DNA of 64,000 nt from Acidobacteriaceae bacterium KBS 83 (GTDB lineage Bacteria > Acidobacteriota > Terriglobia > Terriglobales > Acidobacteriaceae). Below, in pieces: positions 9,450-20,700 of the stretch; within the stretch, counting starts at the first letter, position 1; every line of letters starts with the position of its first letter. The position numbers were made by a program, and so were the translations under genes. The notes under the pieces are model-generated. The model was given only the letters and a program-made list of their open reading frames with translations, searched no databases and had not been told where the DNA came from. The stretch covers positions 19,555 to 83,554 of the forward strand of contig KB906735.1 in NCBI GenBank assembly GCA_000381585.1. Direction: 5' to 3'.

Positions 9450-10313
9450 ATGGGTGTGCTTTTCGCAATCTTGATGCTCGGCATGGTGGCCTCTGCTCAG
9501 GTGACTGCCACTGACGCCGCGCCAAAACCAACGGAGACGAAACAGTCTGCGTCGGAACCCGTCAATTTGTCGGCCGACCCTCTCACGATGCCGAAGGGAA
9601 AGAGCACTGTCATCGGAGGCATCATCTCCGGAGTGGATCCGATCGCCGACCGCTTGACATTGAAAGTCTTCGGCGGCAAGCCAATGAAGATACTCTTCGA
9701 CGAACGCACCCAGGTTTATCGAGATGGGGCTAAGTCTTCTCTGCGGGATCTGCGCACCAATGATCGTGCCTCAGTTGAAACCATGTCGGATGGAGACACT
9801 GTATTCGCACGCAGCATCCATATGCTGTCGCGATCTCCAGAGGGCGAGTGTCATGGACAAATCTTGAGCTACGATCCCGGCGCCAGTGTGCTGACGGTGC
9901 GCGAGCCTTTGTCACCGCAAGCCATCAAACTCGTCGTTCCTGCAGGAACGGCCATTGTTCGCCAGGGGCAGACCGCATCGAGATCTGGTGCCGCCGGCGT
10001 GTCTGATCTACGAAAAGGAACTTTGATCTCAGCCACATTCGAATCCGACAATAAAGGGCAAGGCGTTGCTCACCATATCGCCATCCTTGCTTCTCCGGGA
10101 GATGAGCTTTCCTTCAGCGGGAGTGTCACGTTTCTCGATTTGCACTCGAATCAATTTGTGGTCGCGGATGCGCAGAACGATCAGAGCTACAAGATCGTCT
10201 TCGATCCGGCATCTCTTCCTGCAGCGCACGATCTCCATGAAGGTGTGAACGTGAGAGTGACCGCGGAGTTTGACGGCTCCCACTACATCGCCCGGGCGAT
10301 TACCCTTAAGTAG
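9450..10313 (+). CDS. Secreted beta-rich protein (DUF5666-like)
   Basis: The 287-residue protein begins MGVLFAILMLGMVASAQ, a short signal peptide. I chose ATG 9450 because an AAGGA ribosome site lies 7-8 bases upstream; a TTG further upstream (9432) is less likely. The mature part contains three similar beta-strand modules (GGIISGVDPIADRLTLKV, GQILSYDPGASVLTV, GSVTFLDLHSNQFVV). This pattern resembles DUF5666-type OB-fold repeats. Function is unknown. It stands alone between divergent and downstream genes. Confidence 0.65.
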   Translation: MGVLFAILMLGMVASAQVTATDAAPKPTETKQSASEPVNLSADPLTMPKGKSTVIGGIISGVDPIADRLTLKVFGGKPMKILFDERTQVYRDGAKSSLRDLRTNDRASVETMSDGDTVFARSIHMLSRSPEGECHGQILSYDPGASVLTVREPLSPQAIKLVVPAGTAIVRQGQTASRSGAAGVSDLRKGTLISATFESDNKGQGVAHHIAILASPGDELSFSGSVTFLDLHSNQFVVADAQNDQSYKIVFDPASLPAAHDLHEGVNVRVTAEFDGSHYIARAITLK

Positions 10314-10408
10314 ATTTGCGGGGATCTGATTGATGACGGTCCTAAGCCGATGATTCCGGCATCTCGTCTATCCTGAAAGGGAGGAACGGCGAGTCGTGCC
10401 GAGACAAA

Positions 10409-12145
10409 ATGGACGTAAGGGATAGACGTGATTTTCTTAAATTGTGCGTCGCATCGGTACCAGCCCTGGCTTTCGCGAGAAGCCTTGATGCTGAACAAGC
10501 CCTCGGTGCTGAAGCCAAAAGCGGTGGGCCCACCCCGCAGGCCTTTCGCACACCTGCCACATTAGACCGGTACGCAGACCCGCTGCCAATCCCAAAGCGG
10601 ATCCTGCCCCACGGCACTAGGAACGGCATCTCTCAGTACAGCGTTCGCATGACGGAGTTCAAGCAACAGCTGCATTCGCAGCTGCCGCCCACCAGACTCT
10701 GGGGATACGAGGGGCAGTATCCAGGCCCGATATTTGAAGCCCAGCGGGGCACGCCAATCGAAGTGCAGTGGGAAAACCATCTGCCCACAACCCACATTTT
10801 CGCAATCGATCCACACATCCATGGAGCAATGCCCCCGGCACCCCAGGTCAGGACTGTGCCCCATCTTCACGGCTCACGCACCCGATCGGAAAGCGACGGA
10901 CTACCGGAGAAATGGTTCATTCCAGGGCAGTCAGCGCTTTATCAATATCCGAATGACCAACTAGCCACGACGCTTTGGTATCACGACCATGCGATGGGGA
11001 TCACTCGTTTGAACGTATATGCCGGCCTTTCCGGATTCTTTCTTCTTCGCGACGAGGTCGAACGAAAGATGGGACTACCTTCGGGCGACCACGAGATCCC
11101 CCTCCTTCTGCAAGACCGGACGATCGATGATCAGGGTAAACTCGTCTACGCCCCGACACACGAAGACGCCGTGCCCCTTCCGCCGGGTGTTTGGGGTCCG
11201 GAGTTCCTCGGCGAAATCCCGGTCGTAAACGGCAGAATCTTTCCCTACCTGGACGTAGAGCCAACACAATATCGTCTGCGCGTACTCAACGGCTCGAACT
11301 CACGGTTCGTAAGTCTTTTCTTCAATCGCTCGAAGAGCCCGACAGATATTCCGTCACTGATTTCGTTCCATCAGATTGGAACGGATGGTGGCTTTCTCCC
11401 AAAGCCGGCGGCAATGAACAAGCTGCTGCTGGGCCCGGCCGAACGAGCTGACCTGATCATCGATTTTTCCGAATTCCAGGGGAGCGTGGTGACGCTGACA
11501 AATGATGCAGCCGCCCCCTATCCGGGATGGACAGCTCTCCACGAAGATCGCCCTCCTCTGAATGAGTTCATGCAGTTCCGGGTGGTTCTTCCCGCATCGG
11601 CCAAAGAGAGATCATTAAGCTTGCCGGCAGCAGTGCCATTCTCCAGGCTCGAAGAAAATCAATCCATTGCGACGAGGGATTTCATTTTGTCCGAGCGAAT
11701 GGATGATCAGGGCCATTCCCTGGGAGTACGCATCAATGGAAAGGGTTACGATGACCCCGTCACTGAGACTGTGACACTCGGGTCCGTTGAGAAGTGGCGC
11801 TTTATCAACACCACCGACGACGCCCACCCGATGCATCTGCACCTGGTGCAATTTCAGATCCTGCATCGCCAGGGATTTAACATTCCTGCGATGCAGAGCG
11901 GCAAGCTGGAGCTCGTGGGGAAGCTACGCATGCCCGCAGATAACGAAGCCGGATGGAAGGATACGGCGGTTGTCAATCCCGGTGACGTTCTGACGATACT
12001 CGTACGGTTCGAAGGCTATACCGGCCGCTATGTCTTTCATTGCCACATGCTGGAACATGAAGACAATGACATGATGCGGCCATACGAAGTCGTTCCAGTG
12101 GTAGTCCGACGCGACGGGACGGCGACTGCTCCCAAAGTAGATTAA
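10409..12145 (+). CDS. Tat-exported multicopper oxidase (CotA/bilirubin-oxidase-like)
   Basis: The 578-residue enzyme belongs to the laccase-like multicopper oxidases, which oxidise phenolic substrates or metal ions and reduce O2 to water. All four copper-binding segments are visible: HIHG/HLHG (about residues 137-153), WYHDHAMG (about 191), HPMHLHLVQF (about 473) and HCHMLEHEDNDMM (about 544) with the type-1 Cys and axial Met. The N-terminus DRRDFLKL is a twin-arginine export signal. Length and spacing match the CotA/bilirubin-oxidase group. It appears to be a single-gene unit, ending at a strong terminator at about 12185. Substrate cannot be told from sequence. Confidence 0.92.
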   Translation: MDVRDRRDFLKLCVASVPALAFARSLDAEQALGAEAKSGGPTPQAFRTPATLDRYADPLPIPKRILPHGTRNGISQYSVRMTEFKQQLHSQLPPTRLWGYEGQYPGPIFEAQRGTPIEVQWENHLPTTHIFAIDPHIHGAMPPAPQVRTVPHLHGSRTRSESDGLPEKWFIPGQSALYQYPNDQLATTLWYHDHAMGITRLNVYAGLSGFFLLRDEVERKMGLPSGDHEIPLLLQDRTIDDQGKLVYAPTHEDAVPLPPGVWGPEFLGEIPVVNGRIFPYLDVEPTQYRLRVLNGSNSRFVSLFFNRSKSPTDIPSLISFHQIGTDGGFLPKPAAMNKLLLGPAERADLIIDFSEFQGSVVTLTNDAAAPYPGWTALHEDRPPLNEFMQFRVVLPASAKERSLSLPAAVPFSRLEENQSIATRDFILSERMDDQGHSLGVRINGKGYDDPVTETVTLGSVEKWRFINTTDDAHPMHLHLVQFQILHRQGFNIPAMQSGKLELVGKLRMPADNEAGWKDTAVVNPGDVLTILVRFEGYTGRYVFHCHMLEHEDNDMMRPYEVVPVVVRRDGTATAPKVD

Positions 12146-12184
12146 CTTTGCCGCTCGCCGCGGTCGCAGTCATCCGAAAATAAA

Positions 12185-12226
12185 TGAGCCCGCTCAGTGA
12201 CTGGTCACCTGGCGGGCTCAATTTTC
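12185..12226. terminator. Bidirectional rho-independent terminator
   Basis: TGAGCCCGC at 12185-12193 pairs perfectly with GCGGGCTCA at 12212-12220, and an inner GTGAC/GTCAC stem extends it. A short T-rich tail follows on the plus strand and an A-rich segment precedes it, so it could serve both converging genes. Confidence 0.85.
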
Positions 12227-12254
12227 CAACGACTCAGCTATCGAGCGCCCGATA

Positions 12255-15200
12255 TCAATGAAACGCCGCTGGTTGGCACGACGATCCGATCGGAGTCGGG
12301 GTGGGCGGTGTTGGCGGCGTGGCCCACGGCACATTGGTGAAATCGAAGAAATCCAGCAGATCAGGTTGCGCTGCATCCCGCGACGTTAAGTGAACCGATG
12401 GTCCAAGGAAGCGGTTCTCAACGAATTTGATAACCGCTGTGTGATCCATCGGAACATGCGAGACGTAGTGCCTGCGCACAAAGGGCGAAACCACCATGTT
12501 CGGCACGCGGAAGCCGAGCTGCGCTCCAAAACCGTTCTGCGCGCAGTACGTCCCGGGGGCACAGTAGGCGACGTCAGTTGAATTCGAACCCGGCCAGCCG
12601 CTCTTCAGATCACAGTGCGTGTCCCCAGGTGCTGCAGGTACGCACGGATTGAAGCTATCCGGGCTGACCGAAATCGACGTAACGTCGTTCGGATAACTTG
12701 CCGCCATCGACGCGGTAGTGAAGTCATTGGTGTGTCCGATCACTGGGGGGACGTGGTCGTACGGCCCACCGCCCTCGTCGTAGCCGAAGAAGAAGGCGGA
12801 ATCCTTCCAGGAAGTGCTGGTCATCAGCGCATTGATGATTTTTGCCACCTGCGCCTGCCCTGCCAGAATCGACTGCCCATAACCGGGGTGCTCATCGTTG
12901 AGCCCGGAACCCGACTCAATAAAGGAGAAGCTGGGCAACGTGCCGTTCTTGAGGTCGGCAAAGTACCCATACGTCGGATCATTGATCGGCGCAATCTTGT
13001 TCAAGTTGATGCAGAAGGTGTTTGTGGTGTCCCCGATCGCGCTCGAGGGCGAGGCGGGCGCCTTGCAGCCCGTCGGGTCGCCAGGCGTTGGATTTGCATA
13101 CAGGTACTGGAAAGACCAGGTCAGATACGAGAACGTCGTCGCGGGAAAGAGTGCCCCTCCTGAAACCGTCTTCTTGCAGTCTTCCGGATCGCACTCGCCG
13201 TTGTTAACGGTGTAGTAAACCTTCCACGATACCGCCGGCTTCGCCTGATCCAGTTCCTGGAAGATGCTCGTGATCTTCAGCTGGTTGAGATGGTCATCTC
13301 CGCTCGGATCCTGCGTCAGACCTTGAGTCGTGCCGCCGGTGAAGGTCGCTATGCGGTTGGGAATGCTCTTGCTTGCGACCGGCGAGAACCACCGGTCGGA
13401 CAAAGCGAATTGCGAGGCCGTGTAGTAGTAGTAGTTCAGGAAACCCTGATCGTAGTAGCCCATGGCGCGATCGCCGGTGACATCGGTGTAGCCGGTGCAA
13501 GGGCCAACGCCTCCGGGGCACTTGGCGTTCGCAAAACCATCCGCGTTGGATGCAAAGCCGTTCATCCTGATCGTACGTGTGGTGGAGGTATCGCCCAAAG
13601 CCACGTCGCCGAAACTTTCACGCCACGCCGAAGACATGTCGTCAATACAGGTGCTCTTGAACTTGAACAGCGTGTGGGCGCCTTTGGGTGACTGTTGGTC
13701 GTTGTTGCTAATGATTTGGCCCTTCTTGTTGACTGCGTCGTACGCCTCGCCATTGATCTTGTCTTCAATGCCGTCGACATCGTAGGGAACCCCATCGTCA
13801 CCGATCTCGAAGCCATTGCTCTTACGATAGGGATTCAACATGCCGAAGTAATTATCGAAGGCGTGATTCTCCTGCAGCATAAAGATCACGTGGTTGATCG
13901 AATTGACCGTGCCTGCCGGTACAACTGTGATCGTCGCTGTAGCTGTCGCAGGTGTGGTGCCGCTACTGCCGGCTGCGGTCGCGGTGTAAGTCGTCGTGGA
14001 AGTCGGAGTGACGCTCTGCGTGCCGCCAGTCGTCGCCAGCGTGTAGCTGCTTCCATCAGTCCCTGTGACAGTCACCGAGGTGGCGTTGGTCGCGGTCACG
14101 GTCAACACCGACGTGGCGCCCGATGTGATGGATGCCGGATTGGCTACGATGGTCACTGTTGGCCCTGGCGCCGTCGTGACCGTGACGGTGACCGTCGCCG
14201 TCGCAGCTCCGCCCGCACCAGTCGCGGTTACGTTATAGGTGGAGGTAGTCGTCGGGCTGACGGTCTCTGTGCCACCGGTCGGCGCCATTTCAAAGCTGCT
14301 GCCATCCGTGCCCGTCAGGATCACGCTGGTAGCATCCGTCGCCACAACGGTTAACGTCGTCGAAGAACCGGCTGCGATGGGATTTGGACTGGCCGTGAGG
14401 GTTACGGTTGGCGCAGGAGGCGGCGGTGCGGGCACAACAGTCACCGTCGCAGTCGCAGTCGCGGTCGCCGTTCCGCTGCTCGCTGTGACCGTATACGTAG
14501 TGGTCGCGAGAGGAGTAACGATCTGTGTGCCACCGGTCGCACTCATGGTGTAGCTGCTGCTATCCGATCCCGTGATCGTTACGGTTGTGGCGTTCGCTGC
14601 AACCACGGTCAGCGTGGAGTTACTCCCCGCGCTGATCGTAGTCGGGTTCGCAGCAATAGTCACAGTAGGCGGAACGACAGCTGGGGTCACGGTCACGATC
14701 GCAGCCGCTGTTGCGCTGCCCCCCACGCCGCTCGCGGTGACGGTATATGTCGTGGTCGCAGCCGGGGTGACGACCTGCGTTCCCCCGCTCGCGGTCAGGT
14801 TGTAACTGGTATTGTCCGATCCTGTGATCGTCACCGTCGAGGCGTTGGTAGCCGCCACCGTCAGCGTCGACGAAGTTCCGGCCGCGATCGAGGTCGGATT
14901 AGCCGCAATAGTCACAGTTGGGGTCGCGACGGGTGGCGTCACGGTCACGGCCGCGGTCGCGGTCGCCGGGGAAGTCCCTGCGGCTCCAGTTGCTGTGGCC
15001 GTGTAGGTCGTAGTCGCAGCCGGGCTAACCGCTTGTGTGCCGCCGGTCGAGGATAGGACATAGCTGCTTCCGTCCGAACCCGTCACCGTCACTTGGGTGG
15101 CGTTGCTCGCCGCGACCGTCAGCGTAGACGAGTTTCCGGCCACGATCGAGGTCGGATTCGCCGAGATCGTCACGGTAGGCGCCGACGCGGTCACGGTCAC

Positions 15201-16064
15201 GGTTGCTGTCGCTATCGCCGGAGAGGTGCCCGCTGCACCACTCGCGGTCGCAGTGTATGTGGTAGTCGCGGCGGGGCTGACGGCTTGCGTGCCGCCAGTT
15301 GCCGCCAGTTTGTAGCTGCTCCCATCCGATCCGGTAATCGTAACGGTGGCGGCATTCGTGGCCTTCACTGTCATTGTCGAAGAACCGCCCGGCGCGATCG
15401 AAGTCGGATTCGCCGTTATCGTTACAGCCGGCGATACGGGTGAGGCTGAAACAGTCACGGTCGCCGTCGCCGTCACCGTTCCTCCCGAGCCGGTCGCGGT
15501 CGCGGTGTAGGTCGTAGTCGTGGTGGGGCTGACGGCCTTTGTCCCGCCAGTCGCAGCCAGGCTGTAGCTGCTTCCATCCGATCCGGCGATGGTCACTGTT
15601 GTGGCGTTTGTGGCCGCAACTGTCAATGTCGAAGTGTCACCCGGCGCAATCGACGCAGGACTGGCCGCAATGGTCACGGTAGGTGCGGCGGGCGTTCCCA
15701 CCGTCACGATCGCCGTTGCCGTGCTCTTCCCTCCGTCCCCGGATGCGGTGGCGGTGTAGGTCGTGGTCTTCTTAGGCGACACAGCCTGCTTGCCACCGGC
15801 CGCGGCAAGGTCGTAGCTGCTGCCGTCCGTTCCGGTAACGGTCACAGTCGTAGCATCCGTGGCCGCAACGGTCAGCATGGACGATTGCCCAGCGGTGACT
15901 GACGCCGGGCTGGCGGTGATGGTGACGGTCGGCGCGGTTGTTGTTGTTTCGCCAGGCCCGATGGTGCCGCATCCGGCAAGCAGCAGGAGCAGCGAGAAAC
16001 TCATGAACATCGCCAGCGGTGAGAGGAGTGAACGCAAGGGCCTGGAGCCGCGCACCTTCTTCAT
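12255..16064 (-). CDS. Phosphoesterase (phospholipase C/acid phosphatase family) lipoprotein with Ig-like repeats
   Basis: The 1269-residue protein starts with a lipoprotein signal (lipobox LAGC near residue 32); AGGAAGG lies about 9 bases before ATG 16064. Eight Ig-like repeats of about 85 residues follow (to about residue 720), each with PTVTIxANPTSI, a TSxLTV strand, TVTGSDGSSY and TTTYTATA. The C-terminal catalytic domain is the phosphoesterase family of PF04185: IFMLQENHAFDNYFG at its start, the NDEHPGYG segment, YDEGGGPYDH, and PMDHTAVIKFVE near the end. The family cleaves phosphate esters or phospholipids outside the cytoplasm. The repeats probably hold the enzyme away from the membrane. 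A broken relative lies at 33266-33950. Confidence 0.9.
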   Translation of the reverse strand: MKKVRGSRPLRSLLSPLAMFMSFSLLLLLAGCGTIGPGETTTTAPTVTITASPASVTAGQSSMLTVAATDATTVTVTGTDGSSYDLAAAGGKQAVSPKKTTTYTATASGDGGKSTATAIVTVGTPAAPTVTIAASPASIAPGDTSTLTVAATNATTVTIAGSDGSSYSLAATGGTKAVSPTTTTTYTATATGSGGTVTATATVTVSASPVSPAVTITANPTSIAPGGSSTMTVKATNAATVTITGSDGSSYKLAATGGTQAVSPAATTTYTATASGAAGTSPAIATATVTVTASAPTVTISANPTSIVAGNSSTLTVAASNATQVTVTGSDGSSYVLSSTGGTQAVSPAATTTYTATATGAAGTSPATATAAVTVTPPVATPTVTIAANPTSIAAGTSSTLTVAATNASTVTITGSDNTSYNLTASGGTQVVTPAATTTYTVTASGVGGSATAAAIVTVTPAVVPPTVTIAANPTTISAGSNSTLTVVAANATTVTITGSDSSSYTMSATGGTQIVTPLATTTYTVTASSGTATATATATVTVVPAPPPPAPTVTLTASPNPIAAGSSTTLTVVATDATSVILTGTDGSSFEMAPTGGTETVSPTTTSTYNVTATGAGGAATATVTVTVTTAPGPTVTIVANPASITSGATSVLTVTATNATSVTVTGTDGSSYTLATTGGTQSVTPTSTTTYTATAAGSSGTTPATATATITVVPAGTVNSINHVIFMLQENHAFDNYFGMLNPYRKSNGFEIGDDGVPYDVDGIEDKINGEAYDAVNKKGQIISNNDQQSPKGAHTLFKFKSTCIDDMSSAWRESFGDVALGDTSTTRTIRMNGFASNADGFANAKCPGGVGPCTGYTDVTGDRAMGYYDQGFLNYYYYTASQFALSDRWFSPVASKSIPNRIATFTGGTTQGLTQDPSGDDHLNQLKITSIFQELDQAKPAVSWKVYYTVNNGECDPEDCKKTVSGGALFPATTFSYLTWSFQYLYANPTPGDPTGCKAPASPSSAIGDTTNTFCINLNKIAPINDPTYGYFADLKNGTLPSFSFIESGSGLNDEHPGYGQSILAGQAQVAKIINALMTSTSWKDSAFFFGYDEGGGPYDHVPPVIGHTNDFTTASMAASYPNDVTSISVSPDSFNPCVPAAPGDTHCDLKSGWPGSNSTDVAYCAPGTYCAQNGFGAQLGFRVPNMVVSPFVRRHYVSHVPMDHTAVIKFVENRFLGPSVHLTSRDAAQPDLLDFFDFTNVPWATPPTPPTPTPIGSSCQPAAFH
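13915..15940 (-). repeat. Eight tandem Ig-like coding repeats
   Basis: These units of about 240-270 bp encode the stalk of the phosphoesterase lipoprotein. The most similar stretches encode GSDGSSY and the TTTTYTATA segment. They differ in family from the repeats at 600-3720: they are shorter and lack the TWSVNG motif. Confidence 0.8.
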
Positions 16065-16342
16065 GTTGAAATCCTTCCTATGTCTCGGGTGAGCGGCAAG
16101 AGCTCAGGTTCAATCGAAAAATAATAAGAAAAGACGGGAAAATCGCCGCGGCACGCCGCACTGTTCGAATTGGTGTAGGGCGCTTCCCGGAGCGAGCATG
16201 CGGCTAAACAGATTTCGCCGACATATCCTCAACTCAATTAGCAAATTTACTATGTTCATACGCCTGGTTGGACAGGATTTTCTAACCTCAACCAAACCAA
16301 TTTCCGTTACTGGCACTTCAATTTCTTTTTGCCAAACACACT

Positions 16343-17716
16343 TCACGCAAGAGGATCAATGAAATCTATCGACTGGGGATTGGCTCCAGCCGCTTCGCGT
16401 GCGTGGGCGTCAGCACCCTCGTGAACCTTTGCGGGAATTCCAACAGGCACTCTTTCAACTCGCCGTGAGAACAACGAACGACGCCAACTGCCTTTATCTT
16501 CTGAGGATTTCAACTCCTTCTTGTACTTATTCAACTCGAACCAACGTAGATAGTTGCGGACTACGCTGCCGATTGTCATTTCCAGTCCGGCGGCGAAGTT
16601 TTGCCTTCCCATACTCCGTTGTAACTCCGGGGATCGCAAAACGGTAATCAATTGATTTGCCAAGCCAGCCGCATCTCCCACCTTATAGAAGCGGATCGAC
16701 ATGTCCTCATCTGCGCCCATGTCTCGGAAATCCTCAATGTCGGCTCCGACGATGGGAACTCCGTATTCGCATGCCTGATGTGCCGGGCCACTCGAGCCGG
16801 TCGCCGAGTCATAAGGCAGCACGAGAACTGACGTGGTCCGGAAGAGTTCGGGAATATCTTCCTCCGCAACGTATCCGCGAAAATCAATCGGCAGATGCGG
16901 GGGTTGTGCGTCGCGTATCGACTCCCAGTAGCCTGCCTTGGTATGGTGATTGGCTCCAGCCACAATCAGTCTCGCGTTTGGAATCTCTTTCAACACCATC
17001 GGGAAAGCTTCCATCAGCGTCTCAAGCCGTTTGTAAGTCCCCCAATGTCCGATCGCCAGAATGCGATGTTCGGGATTGCCGCGCCTCGAAAAATCGGGAG
17101 GCTCGGGAGCGGAGGCGAAGGTACCATGTCTGCCCAGGAGAACATTTTGGACCGAATATTTATTGATCAGGATTTTGCGGTAGTTGGGTAGAAGCACAGA
17201 AACTGAGTTCGCCCTGAGCAAAGCCCGCGTCGTGACGTCTGTGCCCATGCGAAACAGTTTCTCCCAGCGCACACCCGCAGCTGCGAAATCGACAATTTCA
17301 ATTATGTGGTGCAAGGTGACATGCGTATAGAAGTTGCAAGCCCGGGTGATGGCAGGCGTAGAAAGGCCTGCGAAAGCGGCAATCGGATTCTCTGGCGTTG
17401 CAAAGCTAGAAAACACCAGGTTGAACCACACCACATCTGGCTTCAGCCTGCGAATGATATTCAAAAGCCGCACCGGTGTCGTAACGCTGCCGAACTTCCA
17501 GCAGCGGATCACTTTGAAACCGGGCAATTCCGGTTGCTCATTCGCCTTCAGCGTCTCCCCATTTGCATCGGTTGCAAATCCGTAATCATCCAGTTCATCC
17601 GCAAGAATGGTTAATTCAACATGGGGATTGCGCTGTAGTTCCCGTGCGATATGAAACGCATACTCGTTCAGCTGACGTCCACTCGGAGGAAAGGTCGCAA
17701 CTAGGCAGATCTTCAT
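16343..17716 (-). CDS. Family 4 glycosyltransferase
   Basis: The 457-residue protein shows the two-Rossmann GT-B layout. The N-terminal strand MKICLVATFPPSGRQLNEYA is a donor/acceptor start typical of GT4. The C-terminal half holds ILAIGHWGTYKRLETLMEAF, then RLIVAGANHH, and the acidic donor region SSGPAHQACEYGVPIVG in place of the usual EAFG loop. I chose ATG 17716 rather than the TTG at 17731, which overlaps the upstream gene. It lies 11 bp downstream of the giant TPR gene and is surely co-transcribed, so it probably builds the same polysaccharide. Donor sugar is unknown. Confidence 0.85.
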   Translation of the reverse strand: MKICLVATFPPSGRQLNEYAFHIARELQRNPHVELTILADELDDYGFATDANGETLKANEQPELPGFKVIRCWKFGSVTTPVRLLNIIRRLKPDVVWFNLVFSSFATPENPIAAFAGLSTPAITRACNFYTHVTLHHIIEIVDFAAAGVRWEKLFRMGTDVTTRALLRANSVSVLLPNYRKILINKYSVQNVLLGRHGTFASAPEPPDFSRRGNPEHRILAIGHWGTYKRLETLMEAFPMVLKEIPNARLIVAGANHHTKAGYWESIRDAQPPHLPIDFRGYVAEEDIPELFRTTSVLVLPYDSATGSSGPAHQACEYGVPIVGADIEDFRDMGADEDMSIRFYKVGDAAGLANQLITVLRSPELQRSMGRQNFAAGLEMTIGSVVRNYLRWFELNKYKKELKSSEDKGSWRRSLFSRRVERVPVGIPAKVHEGADAHAREAAGANPQSIDFIDPLA

Positions 17717-17727
17717 AGGATCTCGCT

Positions 17728-20700
17728 TCAAAATAGGCTGATGCTGAAATAAGGCCGGAACTGCTGGCTGTTGTTACCCGGAAAATTGAAGAAGGACTCT
17801 TGTTGCATGCCCGCGGAGAAACGGATGGGATACTGCAGCGGAATCTCCTGACCCTCGTTGTTGAACCCGCGATGGAACGCCATCGCATATGAGACGGAAA
17901 AACCGTTTTGCACCGCGTCGTAGGCGTGGAAACCTCGCGTACTGCTGTACGCGGTCGATCCCTGCACCATCCAGTTCCGCGTCGGCCGGAATTGAACCGT
18001 GCCGCCCGGTACAAGAGCCTGCGCAATTCCGTAGCGAGTCTGCACAATTCGCCAGGAGCGCAGATCTTCTACCACTGCCCTCACGTTCCACTTGTCCGAG
18101 AATCGCCGTTCTAACCCAACGTACGAGGACGTGTAAAAGTTCACGGTATTTTCCGGCTGGAACTGTTGATCGGCGGAGGCCCATCCTGTTACCAGCGCAG
18201 TTTTTCCCCACGGCTGCCCAACCCGGAAGTCCACGCCGCCAGCCAGTGTCCGCGAATGCAGGTCGGATTCGGTAAACGGACCCCTTTCGTATATGAAAAA
18301 CCCGCTGACCGAAACCGCATCGAAAAAGGAACTGGTAGTCATATACGTATAAAAGCGAAATAGATTCTGATCCAACGCTTTCGGCTGGATCGAATCCCGG
18401 CGAATTGTTCCCTGGACACCAGTATTGAAGCTCAGCATGTTCGTCCCCAGGTGAACCGTAGGATTCAATCCGAAATTCAGTGAATAATCCGTCGTGTCGC
18501 GATTCTGAATTGAGTTCACACTCGGTACGGATATGACTCCGCGGGCATTTCTGACCTGAAAGAAGCCGGCCGCTGTTGGCAGGTAATTGAGATGCAGGTG
18601 GTAGGCGACGGCCCCCTGCGTCTGTAGCGAGGAACGGGGTGGTGGAAGCAGGGATGGTTCCGATTCGGGAACAGGGGTCGTAGTGTCGAGCTTTGAGTCG
18701 AGGACGTAGACCGTCGTCGGTTCGAAGATCCCGCTCACCGAAAAATCGGAGAGCAGACTCACTCTTGGATGAATCCTCAGCCCCTCGTCTCCACCGGCCA
18801 TCAGCATGCCCTGCTGAGCGGTCGGATCTTCGCCCGCGGCATCGGCAGCCTGTGCAAATGCAGTCAACGCCTGCGTGTTGTGGTGAAGCTGACGATCGAC
18901 GTTGGCTTCTGCTAGCAGCAATCTGTAATCAGGATCGCTGTCCGCATCCTGGCTGATGCCGGCGAGCTCGCCCTGAGCGCGGACCGTATCCCCAACCGCC
19001 ATGTAATTATTCGCCATGCCGATCCGCACCGCAGTGTCGGAGGCGCCTACCGCACGTGCACGTTGAAGGTAAGTCTGCGAAAGATCGAAGTCATGGACAC
19101 CTCGAAGGACATCGGCTGTTTGAACGAGTTGTTCGCCTGTGGCGGGCTCTGTGACGCCTGCTTCGGCCTCCATCATCGCCAGTGCGATCTGCCTTCTCGC
19201 GTCGTCGGCACGCCCTTCATGCACCATAATCTGGGCGATCGCCAGCCGGACGTCAATGCGGTCGCTATCTGGCATGGTGAGCGCCTTCCGGAAACGTTCC
19301 ATCGCACCCGCCTGGTCGCCCAGCACGCTCAGAGCTGAGCCTGTGGACAAGTAGATGGAAGACGGTCCCGAACCCGGCTTGTTGTGCTTCGGCTGCATGA
19401 GTTGTGCATTCTGCTCCGCCAGTTGCACATTTCGCAAGGTCTGCTCGCGATCTCCCAATTGGGCATAGGCGCGTGCCAGCAAAGCGTAAACATTGGCATC
19501 GGTCGGCGCGAGCTTTTGCGTGATCCCGAGTTCCTCAATCGAATCGTGGTAGAGACGAGCGGAATAGAGGACGCCCGCCAACGCAAGGTGCAGCGACGGA
19601 TCATCCGGACTGAACTTCAAAGCCAGGCGATATTCGCTCGCAGCTTTCAGCGGCTGGCCCCGTTGCCCGTACGCGGTCCCGCGGATCAAGTGGATCTGCT
19701 CGGAATCGCCCAGAATCTTCTCTGCGAGCTGCGATTCTTTCAAAGCGAGCGATGACTTGCGCAGATCCAGGTTGGCATACGCCAGGCCGAGGTGGGCCTC
19801 GCCATTATTGGGATCGCGTTGGATGGCAGCTTCAAAGTCTGAGGCTGCGGCCTTTGACTCGCGAAGGTCGTGCAGCACGTAACCGCGGTTTACGTACGCC
19901 GTAACGACGTTCGGATCGCGCTCCAGCGCCTTGGTGAAATCCTGCCGCGCCTCTTCCAGTTCCCCATTGTGCTTATGCACATAGCCCGCAAAGAGTGGCA
20001 GATCCGGTTCCTTGGTCAGGACGTCGGTGTACTCCGAGGTCAGCTTCAGCAGTTCGTCGTAGCGCTGCAGATTGAGCAGGTCGTAGCCGAGGTAAACGAC
20101 CACGTCCCGATCCTTGGGCAGCATCTTGATGACTTTCTCGCCGATCGCCGCGGATTGCTTATAGTCGCCCTTGAAGCTGAGGTATCGCTCCTCTTCGCGG
20201 AGCACCTGCGGATCCTGCTGCATCGCTTCGGTCGCGCGGCTCGCCCACACTCCCGCCAGGTCCATCTTGTGGGCCTCAATCGCGGCATTCATGCCGCCGG
20301 CCACGATCGCGGCGTTCTTCGGAGCCAGCCGGTACGCCTTGCTGTAATTCGTCTCCGCCTTGGCAAAGTCGTGACGAGCTGTGTACATGTCCCCCAATGC
20401 GGCGTACGGAACATAGAGCGTTGGATTCACTTCTGCTAGACGTCGGAAATACTTCTCCGCGTCCGCATCCCGGCCTGCTGTTCGCGAAGCGTATCCCAGC
20501 GAAGTGAGCGCGAACCGGTTTTTGGGGTCGATCTCAAGAATCTGGTTGTAAGCATTGATCGCTTCTTCTGTGCGCCCGAGCTTCATCAACAGGTCCCCAT
20601 CGAGCTGCAGAGTGTTCGGATCCTTCGGGTTGATCGCAAGTGCTTCCTTTACATCGCGCCCTGCACCGTCAAGATCGTTGAGATGCATTTTGATGGACGC

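Noticed and set aside
13695..15443. Plus-strand frames within the phosphoesterase gene
   Set aside because: Low-complexity Val/Thr/Ala- or Arg/Gly-rich mirror frames of the Ig repeats.
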